This document shows, piece after piece, positions 17,735 through 25,540 of a stretch of 64,000 nucleotides of DNA (its first letter is position 1; every line of letters starts with the position of its first letter). Source of the DNA: Kitasatospora phosalacinea. Its GTDB lineage: Bacteria > Actinomycetota > Actinomycetes > Streptomycetales > Streptomycetaceae. The translations under genes were made by a program, and so were the position numbers. Under the pieces are notes generated by a model. The model was not told where the DNA came from and ran no database searches. It saw nothing but the letters and a program-made list of their open reading frames with translations. The DNA lies in the NCBI RefSeq assembly GCF_030268885.1, contig NZ_BSSA01000020.1, forward strand, positions 1 through 64,000. The letters run 5' to 3'.

Positions 17735-18345
17735 TCACCGGCCTGTCGCGGGCGTTGATCGCTGACCTGGTGGCCGGGTTGGGGCCGGTACGGCAGGCCC
17801 GGCGGGACGCCGGGCTGTGCGACCGGCCGCGGCGGCGGTCGGTCGGTGCCGGTGCGAAGCACAAGCCGGTCTTCGTCGACCGGCTCCCGGTCGCGCTCGT
17901 CCACCTGCGGCACGGGGTCACCCACGACGTCCTGGCCCGCTGGTTCGGTGCGGACCGCTCCATCGTCACCCGCTCCGTCGGCGAGATCCGGGCCCACCGG
18001 CCGACCGCCCGGCCGCGACCGCTTCGTCCCGGGCAGGAGCCGGATGAACGCGATGAAGGCACTGGTGGTCACCGACGACCGCGGGCGCCTGCCGTTCTGC
18101 GGCGAGGTGCGGGCCGGATCGGCCGCCGACACCACCCAGGCCCGCTTCGCCCACTCCTCACGCCGCATGCCGGTCGAACACGGCATCGCCCACCTCAAGA
18201 ACCGGCGCACCCTCGCCCGCCACCACGGGCGCCGCTACCGCCTGCCCCGACACCATCCGGGCCGCCGCCGCACTCCTCTCGGGCCAACAACTCACCCGCA
18301 CAAGCCAGTTGATCGCCCTCCCGGCAGGGCGAGCCGCCTGAGCGG
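17735..18345 (+). mobile_element. IS5-type transposase remnant (plus), with deletions and frameshift
   Basis: One frame gives ITGLSRALIADLVAGLGPVR, then SVGAGAKHKPVFVDRLPVAL and HLRHGVTHDVLARWFGADRS followed by IVTRSVGEIR. This is the N-terminal helix-turn-helix part of an IS5/IS1647-like transposase. After about 18000 a second frame continues with MKALVVTDDRGRLPFC, then HSSRRMPVEHGIAHLKNRRT followed by LARHHGRR, the C-terminal catalytic Glu region. Internal segments, including the DGTE block, are missing. It is a different subgroup from the minus-strand remnant at 17395-17640. Confidence 0.7.
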
Positions 18346-18530
18346 CAAGGCCACCACCCAGCCGAACACGGCCCACCGCCGACCATGCGCGAGGTCGTTG
18401 GGCGGAGGCCCCCTGGGGCGGACGGAACGCAACGATAGGGTCACGTTCCGTTCTGTTAAATAGAAGTGTTTGTCTGTTCACGGACAGGCTCTCGGTCGGC
18501 TACCCCTCAGCTACCCGACTGGAGTCCCGC

Positions 18531-20123
18531 GTGAGCCCCTCCTCCGCGCGCCGTCGCGCCCTCGGCACGGCCGCCCTCGCCGCCACCGCCGCCCTCCTGC
18601 TCAGCTCCGTCACCACCGGCAGCGCCGCCGCCGCGCCCGGCCGGGACGCCGCCGTGGCCCGGGCCCGGGCCAACGTCGCCCAGCACGCCGCGCTGTTCGG
18701 CTACGGCCCGGGCCAGGACCTCGTCCTCAAGGACGTGGTGCTCGACCCGGACGGCACCCAGCACGTCCGCTTCGACCGCACCTACCAGGGCCTGCCGGTG
18801 GTCGGCGGCGACCTGGTGGTGCACCAGGACGCGCGGGGGCGGCTCGCCGACTCCTCCCGCGCCAAGGGCCACGACCCGAAGGTGCCCACCACCCGCCCCG
18901 CGGTTCCGGCGCAGCGCAGCGCCGCCGAGGCGCTGGGGCAGGCGCCGGGCATATCCGGTGCCACCTCGGCGCCCGAGCTGGTGGTCTGGGCCGCCGACGG
19001 CACCGCCCGCCTGGCCTGGCGCACCACCGTCAGCGGCACCGGCAAGCAGGGCCAGCCCACCGGCCGGGTGGTGGTCACCGACGCCACCACCGGCGCGGCG
19101 ATCGAGAGCTACGACGCCGAGCACTCCGCGACCGGCACCGGCCACTCCGAGTACACCGGCGACGTCACGCTCTCCACCACCCAGCAGGCGGACGGCAGTT
19201 ACGCGCTGATCGACCCCGTCCGCGGCCACACCACCAAGGACGCGCACAACCTCTCCGCCAGCAGCGTCAAGGCCACCTCGGGCACGCTCTACACCGACGC
19301 CGACAACGTGTGGGGCGACGGCCGGAAGTTCTCCACCGACCGGGCCACCGCCGCCGTCGACGCCCACGCCAACACCGCCTGGACGTACGACTACTACAAG
19401 AACACCTTCGGCCGCAGCGGCATCAAGAACGACGGCAAGGGCGCCACCGTCTTCGTCCACGTCGGCACCAACTGGGACAACGCCCAGTGGTCGGACGCCT
19501 GCTTCTGCATGATGACCGGCGACGGCAACGGCAGCACCGACCCCGAGCAGGTCGACCTCGACACCATGGGTCACGAGATGACCCACGGCGTCACCAGCGC
19601 CACCGCCAACCTCCGCTACAGCGGCGAGTCCGGCGGCCTGAACGAGTCCACCAGCGACATCTTCGGCACCATGGTCGAGTGGTACGCCAACAACGCGGTC
19701 GACAAGGGCGACTACCTGTTCAGCGACCAGTCCACCCCGCCGTGGCTGCGCCGCTTCGACAAGCCCTCGCTGGACGGCGGCTCGGCGGACTGCTGGAGCA
19801 AGTCGGTCGGCCGGCTGGACGTGCACTACTCCTCCGGCGTCGGCAACCACTGGTTCTACCTGGCCAGCGAGGGCAGCGGCGCCAAGACCGTCAACGGCGT
19901 CGCCTACAACTCGCCGACCTGCAACGGCTCGACCGTCACCGGCATCGGCAACCAGAAGGTCGCCGCGATCTGGTACCGGGCGCTGACCGTCTACATGACC
20001 TCCACCACCGACTACAAGGGCGCCCGCACGGCCTCGCTCAACGCCGCCCGCGACCTGTACGGCGCGGGCTCCGCCGAGTACGCGGCGGTGGGCGCGGCCT
20101 GGAGCGCGGTGTCCGTCTCCTGA
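18531..20123 (+). CDS. secreted neutral zinc metalloprotease, M4 (thermolysin) family
   Basis: A 530-residue preproenzyme for extracellular protein digestion. The signal peptide covers about 1-35 (ending SAAAA). The propeptide (about 36-215) contains FTP and PepSY-like parts, including FDRTYQGLPVVGGDLVVHQD. The catalytic domain has the zinc motif HEMTH (His348, Glu349, His352) and the third ligand Glu372 in NESTSDIFG. The M4 C-terminal helical domain includes GVGNHWFYLA near 445. The GTG at 18531 follows GGAG at an acceptable distance. It is a single gene in convergent arrangement with the phosphotransferase, with stops 18 bp apart. Length and order fit Streptomyces griseolysin-type enzymes. 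It lies immediately beyond the IS graveyard but has ordinary codon use. Confidence 0.93.
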   Translation: MSPSSARRRALGTAALAATAALLLSSVTTGSAAAAPGRDAAVARARANVAQHAALFGYGPGQDLVLKDVVLDPDGTQHVRFDRTYQGLPVVGGDLVVHQDARGRLADSSRAKGHDPKVPTTRPAVPAQRSAAEALGQAPGISGATSAPELVVWAADGTARLAWRTTVSGTGKQGQPTGRVVVTDATTGAAIESYDAEHSATGTGHSEYTGDVTLSTTQQADGSYALIDPVRGHTTKDAHNLSASSVKATSGTLYTDADNVWGDGRKFSTDRATAAVDAHANTAWTYDYYKNTFGRSGIKNDGKGATVFVHVGTNWDNAQWSDACFCMMTGDGNGSTDPEQVDLDTMGHEMTHGVTSATANLRYSGESGGLNESTSDIFGTMVEWYANNAVDKGDYLFSDQSTPPWLRRFDKPSLDGGSADCWSKSVGRLDVHYSSGVGNHWFYLASEGSGAKTVNGVAYNSPTCNGSTVTGIGNQKVAAIWYRALTVYMTSTTDYKGARTASLNAARDLYGAGSAEYAAVGAAWSAVSVS

Positions 20124-20141
20124 CCCGCCGCCGACCCTGCG

Positions 20142-21152
20142 TCAGGCCCGGTACGCCAGGGCCTGGCGCAGGTGGTGGTCGGCGATCTCCAGCATCCACT
20201 GCCGGTCGGGGAAGTCGCCCGCGGCGATCCGCAGCGGGCCGCCGACCAGGTCCAGGTGCATGGCGTACCGGTAGAAGGCGAGGCGGCGCGGGTCGAGGGC
20301 GGGTTCGTGCAGCGCCGCGCGGTGCGGGCCGAAGCGCATCCGCAGCCAGCAGTGCTCGACCTCGGCGTCCGCGTACAGCAGGCCCTCGACGTCGATCAGG
20401 ACGGGCTCGCCGTCCGGCCCGACCAGGACGTGGTCGGGGCCCAGCTCGCCGTGCACCACGCCGAGTTCGGCGCGCGGCCGGACCCGGGCGTACAGGGCGT
20501 CCAGCTTCTCGGTCAGCGCGCCCTCGGCCGCGGCGGCGCGCGGGTCGTGGGCGACGGCGGTGGCGAGGTTCACCAGGGCCCGGTCCCGGTACGCGCGTTC
20601 GCAGCTGTCGCCGGTCGGGGCGCCGCCGCCGTCGAGCCACCCGACCCGGCCGAAGGCGGGGGCGCGGTGGGTGTGCATCCGGCGCAGCACGGCGGCGAGT
20701 TCGGCCAGGACGCGCCGCCCGGCGGCCGGGTCGCGCTCCAGCAGGGACTCCAGGGTGCCGCCGCGGACGTCCTCGGCGACGGCGAGTTCGACGGGGCGCG
20801 GCCCGCGGCCGCGGTCGGTGAACAGCAGGCGCGGGACGCGGGCGCCGACGGCCTCCAGGCGGCGGGTGGCGCCCTCCAGCAGGTCGAGCCCGGAGGCGTG
20901 CGAGAACGGGTCGGCCGGGTCGTCGTGGCCGTCCGGGAGCAGGCCGCTCCAGTAGTCCTCGTCCGGGCTCCACCGGTAGACGACCGCGCTGGTGGCGTCG
21001 TCCAGGACGACCCGGTAGACGCCCTTCCTGGTGCCGCCGGTCAGCCGGTCGACGGTGGTGATCCGGCGGTCGGTGCCGAAGACCTCCCACACGACGGGGG
21101 CCAGGGCGCGGGCGTCGGCGAACGATCGGCGCGGTGGGTGAGCGGTGTCCAT
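20142..21152 (-). CDS. aminoglycoside-phosphotransferase-fold (APH) kinase family protein
   Basis: A 336-residue protein with a protein-kinase-like APH fold. N-lobe: LTGGTRKGVYRVVLDD. Catalytic loop: VVHGELGPDHVLV near 235, where the usual HGD is HGE. Metal-binding segment: PVLIDVEGLLYADAEVEHCW. The substrate is unknown. Members include antibiotic kinases, homoserine/choline kinases and fructosamine kinases, and the sequence does not single one out. Asp-to-Glu in the catalytic loop recurs in streptomycete members of this group, so loss of activity should not be assumed. The ATG at 21152 gives a normal N-terminus. The gene is monocistronic, between the protease and the GDT1 gene. Confidence 0.75.
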   Translation of the reverse strand: MDTAHPPRRSFADARALAPVVWEVFGTDRRITTVDRLTGGTRKGVYRVVLDDATSAVVYRWSPDEDYWSGLLPDGHDDPADPFSHASGLDLLEGATRRLEAVGARVPRLLFTDRGRGPRPVELAVAEDVRGGTLESLLERDPAAGRRVLAELAAVLRRMHTHRAPAFGRVGWLDGGGAPTGDSCERAYRDRALVNLATAVAHDPRAAAAEGALTEKLDALYARVRPRAELGVVHGELGPDHVLVGPDGEPVLIDVEGLLYADAEVEHCWLRMRFGPHRAALHEPALDPRRLAFYRYAMHLDLVGGPLRIAAGDFPDRQWMLEIADHHLRQALAYRA

Positions 21153-21242
21153 CGGCGCAGTCTCCCACCGGGCGGGCGCGCGGCCGGAGCGGTTTTCTCC
21201 GGGCTCCGGCGGCGCGCCCCCGGCCGGTCGGCCGGTGCGGGG

Positions 21243-21827
21243 TCAGCCGGTGAGGGCCTCGACCAGCGTCCAGGCGGCCAGCGCGGCCATGCACAGGCCG
21301 CCGACGCGCTGAACGGTGCGCAGCGGGACGCGCCTGGCGATGAGGCGGCCGACCAGCAGGGCCAGTGCGGAGACCGACATCAGGGCGGCCGCGGAGCCGA
21401 TCGCGGTGGGCAGCCAGCCGTTGGTGGCGGCCAGGTTGGCGGTGGTGATCTGGGTCAGGTCGCCCCACTCGCCGATGAACACGGTCGTGAACGCGGTGCC
21501 CCACACCGGCCAGAAGCCGGTGACCGTCCGCGCGCCACCCTCCTCCTCGTCCTCGTCACCGCCCGAGCGCAGCAGCACGAACGCGCCGAAGCCGAACAGC
21601 GCGGCGGAGACCAGCTTGACCGCCAGGCCGGGCAGCAGGCCCAGCAGGCTGCCCGCGCCGACCGCGATCGCGACGTGCACGAGGAACGCCGCGGAGGTGC
21701 CGAACCACACGTACAGCGGGCGCATGCGGGTGCCCATCGCCAGCGAGGCGAACATGGTCTTGTCGGGGAGTTCGGCGAGGAAGATCAGCCCGAAGGCGGT
21801 GAGCATCGCCAGGGGGTCGAAGGACAT
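21243..21827 (-). CDS. TMEM165/GDT1 family manganese/calcium exporter
   Basis: A 194-residue membrane protein with six predicted helices in two halves. It carries the two signature motifs of the GDT1/UPF0016 family: ELPDKT in helix 1 (about residue 19) and EWGDLT in helix 4. The family exports Mn2+ (MneA/MntX-like) or exchanges Ca2+/Mn2+ for protons. A charged acidic loop (GGDEDEEEGG) separates the halves. The start is ATG 21827. The long structured leader upstream looks like a yybP-ykoY manganese riboswitch, which supports Mn2+ as the substrate. Confidence 0.88.
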   Translation of the reverse strand: MSFDPLAMLTAFGLIFLAELPDKTMFASLAMGTRMRPLYVWFGTSAAFLVHVAIAVGAGSLLGLLPGLAVKLVSAALFGFGAFVLLRSGGDEDEEEGGARTVTGFWPVWGTAFTTVFIGEWGDLTQITTANLAATNGWLPTAIGSAAALMSVSALALLVGRLIARRVPLRTVQRVGGLCMAALAAWTLVEALTG

Positions 21828-21879
21828 CGGAGCGCTTTCTGCAGGGGCCGGGCCGCAGGGCTCGAACGGCACCGGGCGG

Positions 21880-22065
21880 GCGACGGGCGAACCTCTCGGC
21901 CCGGCGCGACGAGACCTGCCGCACGAGGGTGCGGCAGGGCCATGCACGGGCCGAAGGTCTCGTCCGTCGCGGCAGCGGCCTGCTGCGACCCACGGGCCGG
22001 GACGGGTGACCGTCCAGTGTGTCGACCGGTGGTGTTTCGGGACTACTCCCCTTCGCTCCGGCGAG
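21880..22065 (-). ncRNA. probable yybP-ykoY manganese riboswitch in the GDT1 leader
   Basis: On the minus strand the leader begins AAGGGGAGTAGTCCCG (about 22056-22041), the conserved 5' strand of the yybP-ykoY aptamer. Further down, GACGAGACC (arms 21956-21964 and 21908-21916) forms a 9-bp stem enclosing a hairpin with CCTGCCGCA/TGCGGCAGG arms (21915-21938). yybP-ykoY elements sense Mn2+ and commonly precede GDT1/MntP-type exporters. The identification rests on motif memory and position; covariance scoring was not possible. Confidence 0.65.
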
Positions 22066-22205
22066 TCTAGGGGACGGGCAAAGCCGGGGTAAAGCCGCCC
22101 CCGTCCGGTGTGAGCCGCCGCACCCCGGGCACGCGCGGGGCCGGAGGGCCCGGGGGAGGGACGGAGGGCCGGGGGGCGGAGGGCCGCGAGGAGAGGAGCG
22201 AGGAG

Positions 22206-22553
22206 ATGGACGCGATGGACGAGGTGCCGCAGGGCGGCGCGGGCGGCGTGCCGCACCGGCCCGACCCCGACTACGCGGGCGACGACTACCGGTCGGAGGG
22301 CCGTCCGCCGACCGTCCGCCACGACCGGCGCAGCGAGGGCTGGCGCTTCCGGGACGACGCCGAGCGCGGCACCGGGGAGGAGCCGGACGCGGGGGAGGAG
22401 CACGAGGTCGAGCAGCCCGGGGCGGAGCCGGGCGGACGGGAGGAGGGCCGCCCGGTCGGTCCCTTCGACGAGGAGGAGGGCGACGCCACCACCGCCGACC
22501 CGGGGCGGGCCCGCCGGTTCCGGCCGGACGAGGAGGGCCGCCCCGAGGACTGA
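22206..22553 (+). CDS. hypothetical acidic low-complexity protein
   Basis: A 115-residue, strongly acidic, Gly/Glu/Arg/Pro-rich protein with no hydrophobic core and no recognised domain. It is probably intrinsically disordered. ATG 22206 follows GAGGAG, and ATG 22215 is an alternative. The frame stays open 96 bases further upstream without a better start. It lies between the Mn2+ leader and the P450 gene and shares an operon with neither. Small acidic proteins of this kind are common and uncharacterised in Streptomyces. Confidence 0.55.
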   Translation: MDAMDEVPQGGAGGVPHRPDPDYAGDDYRSEGRPPTVRHDRRSEGWRFRDDAERGTGEEPDAGEEHEVEQPGAEPGGREEGRPVGPFDEEEGDATTADPGRARRFRPDEEGRPED

Positions 22554-22729
22554 CCGCGGCCGGTGGCCCGTTCTCGACCGTGCCGGTCGCCCGGGAACGG
22601 GCGGCCGGTGGCATGGCCACGCCTGATGGCGGGCGGTGCGCCGGGCGGTGCAGCGGGCCGCCCGGGGGACCGGAATCCGGACAGAATGCGGCCCGGCGGC
22701 CGGGCATCCTTCTCCTGGACACGGAACGC

Positions 22730-22782
22730 GAGTTAGCGTGACGGTGAGTTAGTTGCCCGAGGCACTCAATTCCGAGGCACTC
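22730..22782 (+). promoter_or_regulatory. paired direct repeats upstream of the P450 gene
   Basis: Two sets of direct repeats lie 24-76 bp before the P450 start: GAGTTAG at 22730-22736 and 22746-22752, and CCGAGGCACTC at 22757-22767 and 22772-22782 (separated by AATT). The spacings (16 and 15 bp) are near 1.5 helical turns. They are probably regulator sites or promoter elements; no known factor is assigned. Confidence 0.4.
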
Positions 22783-22805
22783 GATCGCCGGGAAGGGAAC
22801 CCCGC

Positions 22806-24014
22806 ATGGCCACTGCCGCCCCCGCCGCCCACCCCGCCCCCGCCACCCACCCCGCCCCCCGCGGCACCTGCCCGTTCGCGCCCCCGCCCGCCTACCAGCA
22901 GGCCCGCGAGGACACCCCCGTCACCCGGGTCACCCTCTGGGACGGCACCCCCTGCTGGCTGGTCACCCGCCACCAGGAAGCCCGCGCCCTGCTCGCCGAC
23001 CCCCGCTTCAGCGCCGACGCCACCCGCCCCGGCTTCCCCTTCCTCAGCGCCGCCGCCCGCCACCTCGGCGCCGGGAAGACCTCCTTCATCCGGATGGACG
23101 ACCCCGAGCACCACCGCCTGCGCCGGATGCTCACCGGCGACTTCACCATCCGCCGCACCGCCGCCCTGCGCCCCGCCGTCCAGCAGGCCGCCGACCGGCT
23201 CCTCGACGCCATGACCGCCGACCGCACCGGCGCCGACCTGGTCGCCGAGTTCGCCCTCCCGCTGCCCTCCCTGGTCATCTGCCTGCTGCTCGGCGTCCCC
23301 TACCAGGACCACGAGTTCTTCCAGCGCTGCAGCCGCACCCTGCTGCGCCGCGACAGCCCGATCGAGGAGGTCGTCGCCGCGCAGGACGAACTCACCGCCT
23401 ACCTCGACGCGCTCACCGACCGCAAGCGCACCGAACCCGACGACGCGATCCTCAGCCGCCTGGTCGCCCGCGGCGAGCTCTCCACCGAGGACATCGGCGC
23501 CATGGGCCGCCTGCTGCTCATCGCCGGGCACGAGACCACCGCCAACATGACCGCGCTCTCCGTCCTCGCCCTGCTCCGGCACCCCGACCAGCTCGCCCAC
23601 CTGCGCGCCCACCCCGAAGCCACCCCCGCCGCCGTCGAGGAATTGCTGCGCTGGCTCAGCATCGTGCAGACCGGCGTCACCCGGGTCGCCACCGAGGACG
23701 TCGAGATCGGCGGCGTCCTGATCCGGGCCGGCGAGGGCGTCGTCTGCCAGATCAACACCGCCAACCGCGACGGACGCCGCTACCCCGACGGCGACGCCCT
23801 CGACCTCACCCGCGACACCCGCCAGCACCTCGCCTTCGGCTTCGGCGTCCACCAGTGCCTCGGCCAGCCGCTCGCCCGGCTGGAACTGGAGATCGCCCTC
23901 GACACCCTGCTGCGCCGCCTGCCCGGACTGCGCCTGGCCGTCCCCTTCGAGGAGATCCGCTTCCGCCACGAGATGACCGTCTACGGCGTCGAGACCCTGC
24001 CCGTCACCTGGTGA
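22806..24014 (+). CDS. cytochrome P450 (CYP105-like)
   Basis: A 402-residue soluble heme monooxygenase. The oxygen-binding I-helix motif is AGHETT (residues 240-245). The K-helix ExxR is in VEELLRW (about 278-284). The heme-binding loop is FGFGVHQCLG with ligand Cys351. The N-terminal RGTCPFAPPPAYQQAR and MDDPEHHRLRRMLTGDFT patterns resemble CYP105-type actinobacterial P450s. The ATG at 22806 follows AAGGGA. A 3Fe-4S-type ferredoxin starts 27 bp after the stop, the usual redox partner arrangement. There is no ferredoxin reductase or biosynthetic cluster nearby, so the role is more likely xenobiotic or lipid hydroxylation than a dedicated pathway step. The substrate is unknown. Confidence 0.92.
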   Translation: MATAAPAAHPAPATHPAPRGTCPFAPPPAYQQAREDTPVTRVTLWDGTPCWLVTRHQEARALLADPRFSADATRPGFPFLSAAARHLGAGKTSFIRMDDPEHHRLRRMLTGDFTIRRTAALRPAVQQAADRLLDAMTADRTGADLVAEFALPLPSLVICLLLGVPYQDHEFFQRCSRTLLRRDSPIEEVVAAQDELTAYLDALTDRKRTEPDDAILSRLVARGELSTEDIGAMGRLLLIAGHETTANMTALSVLALLRHPDQLAHLRAHPEATPAAVEELLRWLSIVQTGVTRVATEDVEIGGVLIRAGEGVVCQINTANRDGRRYPDGDALDLTRDTRQHLAFGFGVHQCLGQPLARLELEIALDTLLRRLPGLRLAVPFEEIRFRHEMTVYGVETLPVTW

Positions 24015-24040
24015 ACGCCCCCGCCCCGAGAGGAACCCCC

Positions 24041-24247
24041 GTGATCGTCCACGTCGACCCCGACCGGTGCTGCGGCGCCGGGCAGTGCGTCCTCGCCGCC
24101 CCCGAGGTGTTCGACCAGCGCGAGGAGGACGGCACCGTCCTCCTGCTCGACCCCCGCCCGCCCGCCGCGCTCGCCCGCGAGGTCGCCGACGCCGTCGCCG
24201 CCTGCCCGGGAGGGGCGATCAGGCTGGAGGAGGGAGCCCCCCGGTAG
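24041..24247 (+). CDS. ferredoxin of the P450-partner 3Fe-4S type
   Basis: A 68-residue ferredoxin. The cluster ligands are the cysteines in DRCCGAGQC and in AVAACPGGAI near the C-terminus. The Cys-x5-Cys spacing, with no second-position ligand in the usual place, points to a 3Fe-4S cluster as in Streptomyces SuaB/SubB-type ferredoxins. The GTG at 24041 follows CGAGAGGA. It transfers single electrons to the preceding P450. Confidence 0.9.
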   Translation: MIVHVDPDRCCGAGQCVLAAPEVFDQREEDGTVLLLDPRPPAALAREVADAVAACPGGAIRLEEGAPR

Positions 24248-24287
24248 GCTGCCCGGACGCCAGGGCCGCGACGACGGGGGAGAACAC

Positions 24288-24911
24288 GTGCAGGTCACCG
24301 GGTACGCCCCGCGCGAGGTCGCCGACCTGCGCGGCCGCCCCGGCGGACCGCTGGTGCTCCGCTACGGGCCGGACGCCGCCGTGCTGGTCGGCGGCGTCCC
24401 CGGCAGCGGCAAGTCCACCCTGCTGCGCCGCTGGGACGCCCCCGCCGCCCTGATCGACCCGCGCACCACCCGCCTCGCCTGCCAGGCCCGGATGCCCGCC
24501 GCCCTCCCGTACCCCCTCTACCGCCCCGCCGTGCGCGTCCTGCACTTCCTGCGCACCCGCGCCGCCTTCCGCCGCGCCGGGCCGCTGCTGGTGCACGACT
24601 GCGGCAGCCGCTGGTGGATGCGCCGCGCCCTGGCGCACTGGGCCCGGCGCAGCGGACGCGAACTGCACGTGGTGCTGCTCGCCGTCCGCCCCGCCGAGGC
24701 GCTGGCCGGCCAGCACGCCCGCGCCCGCACCGCCGCCCCCCGCACCTTCCGGCTGCACGTCCGCCGCACCGCCCGGCTGCTGGCCGCCCTGGAACGCCGC
24801 GGACGGACGGCCTTCCCCGGCGCCCGCTCGGTGCTGCTCGCCGACGCGGCCTCCCGCGAACGGCTGGCCGGGATCCGCTTCGGCGACCGGCGCCCGGACG
24901 AGAGGACCTAG
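24288..24911 (+). CDS. P-loop ATP-binding protein of unknown function (AAA/kinase-like)
   Basis: A 207-residue protein with a Walker A motif GGVPGSGKST (about residues 34-43). A Walker-B-like hydrophobic strand ends LLVHDCG (about 100-106). Then come HVVLLAVRPAEALAGQHAR and an Arg-rich helix that could be the lid (RTFRLHVRRTARLL). The pattern resembles small AAA/zeta-toxin-like nucleotide kinases found widely in Streptomyces. The substrate is unknown. The GTG at 24288 follows GGGGAGA. It is 40 bp after the ferredoxin and may be co-transcribed with it. It overlaps the convergent MBL gene tail-to-tail by 4 bp (CTAG). Confidence 0.7.
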   Translation: MQVTGYAPREVADLRGRPGGPLVLRYGPDAAVLVGGVPGSGKSTLLRRWDAPAALIDPRTTRLACQARMPAALPYPLYRPAVRVLHFLRTRAAFRRAGPLLVHDCGSRWWMRRALAHWARRSGRELHVVLLAVRPAEALAGQHARARTAAPRTFRLHVRRTARLLAALERRGRTAFPGARSVLLADAASRERLAGIRFGDRRPDERT

Positions 24912-25540
24912 TGGCCGCGGGCGATCCACTCCTCCAGGTGCGGGGCCTCCGCGCCGATGGTGGTGGAGTCGCCGTGGCCGGTGCGGACCACCGTCTCCGG
25001 GGGCAGCGTCAGCAGGCGCTCGCGGATCGAGGCGACGATGGTGGGGAAGTCCGAGAACGACCGGCCGGTGGCGCCCGGGCCGCCCGCGAACAGGGTGTCG
25101 CCGGTGAAGACGGTGCCCAGCTCCGGGGCGTACAGGCTGACCGCGCCCGGGCTGTGGCCCGGGGTGTGCAGGACGGACAGCACCGTGCCCGCGACGGGGA
25201 GCTCCTGGCCGTCGGCCAGTGCGGCGTCCGGTTCGCGGTCCGGGTGGGTCTGCCGCCACAGCACCTGGTCCGCGGGGTGCAGCAGCACCGGCGCGCCGCC
25301 GTTCAGCGCCGACAGTGCGGGCGCCGCGTCCACGTGGTCGTTGTGGGCGTGGGTGGAGACCACCGCGAGCAGCCGCCGGCCGCCCAGCGCCGCGTGGATC
25401 GCCGCCGCGTCGTGCGCCGCGTCGATCACCACCGCCTCGGTGTCGTCGCCGACGATCCACACGTTGTTGTCGACCTGCCAGGTGCCGCCGTCCAGGCTGA
25501 ACTCGCCCGAGGTGACCAGCTGTTCGATCCGGGCCGCCAT
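24908..25540 (-). CDS. MBL-fold metallo-hydrolase partnered with mycothiol formaldehyde dehydrogenase
   Basis: A 210-residue metallo-beta-lactamase-fold hydrolase with the binuclear zinc motif STHAHNDH (His64, His66, Asp68, His69). Later ligands lie in HTPGHSPGAV, FTGDTLF and RTGHGDST. It is glyoxalase-II-like in length and order. Its ATG (25540) shares a base with the TGA of the upstream dehydrogenase gene (TGATG), so the two are translationally coupled. In actinomycetes this pair oxidises S-hydroxymethyl-mycothiol. The hydrolase is thought to release formate from S-formyl-mycothiol, or to protect the cofactor (family knowledge plus inference). Confidence 0.85.
   Translation of the reverse strand: MAARIEQLVTSGEFSLDGGTWQVDNNVWIVGDDTEAVVIDAAHDAAAIHAALGGRRLLAVVSTHAHNDHVDAAPALSALNGGAPVLLHPADQVLWRQTHPDREPDAALADGQELPVAGTVLSVLHTPGHSPGAVSLYAPELGTVFTGDTLFAGGPGATGRSFSDFPTIVASIRERLLTLPPETVVRTGHGDSTTIGAEAPHLEEWIARGH

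Noticed and set aside
16558..18210. A 550-codon minus frame through the IS graveyard
   Set aside because: Only the part near 17,440-17,630 resembles a protein family (IS5 transposase). The rest has no recognised content, so one continuous gene is not credible.
20142..21152. Antibiotic-resistance kinase call for the APH-fold gene
   Set aside because: The fold is shared by many non-resistance kinases, the catalytic loop reads HGE, and no biosynthetic cluster or resistance context is nearby.
22749..23969. A 406-codon minus frame opposite the P450
   Set aside because: Gly/Val/Ala-rich antisense shadow. The plus frame has all P450 motifs.
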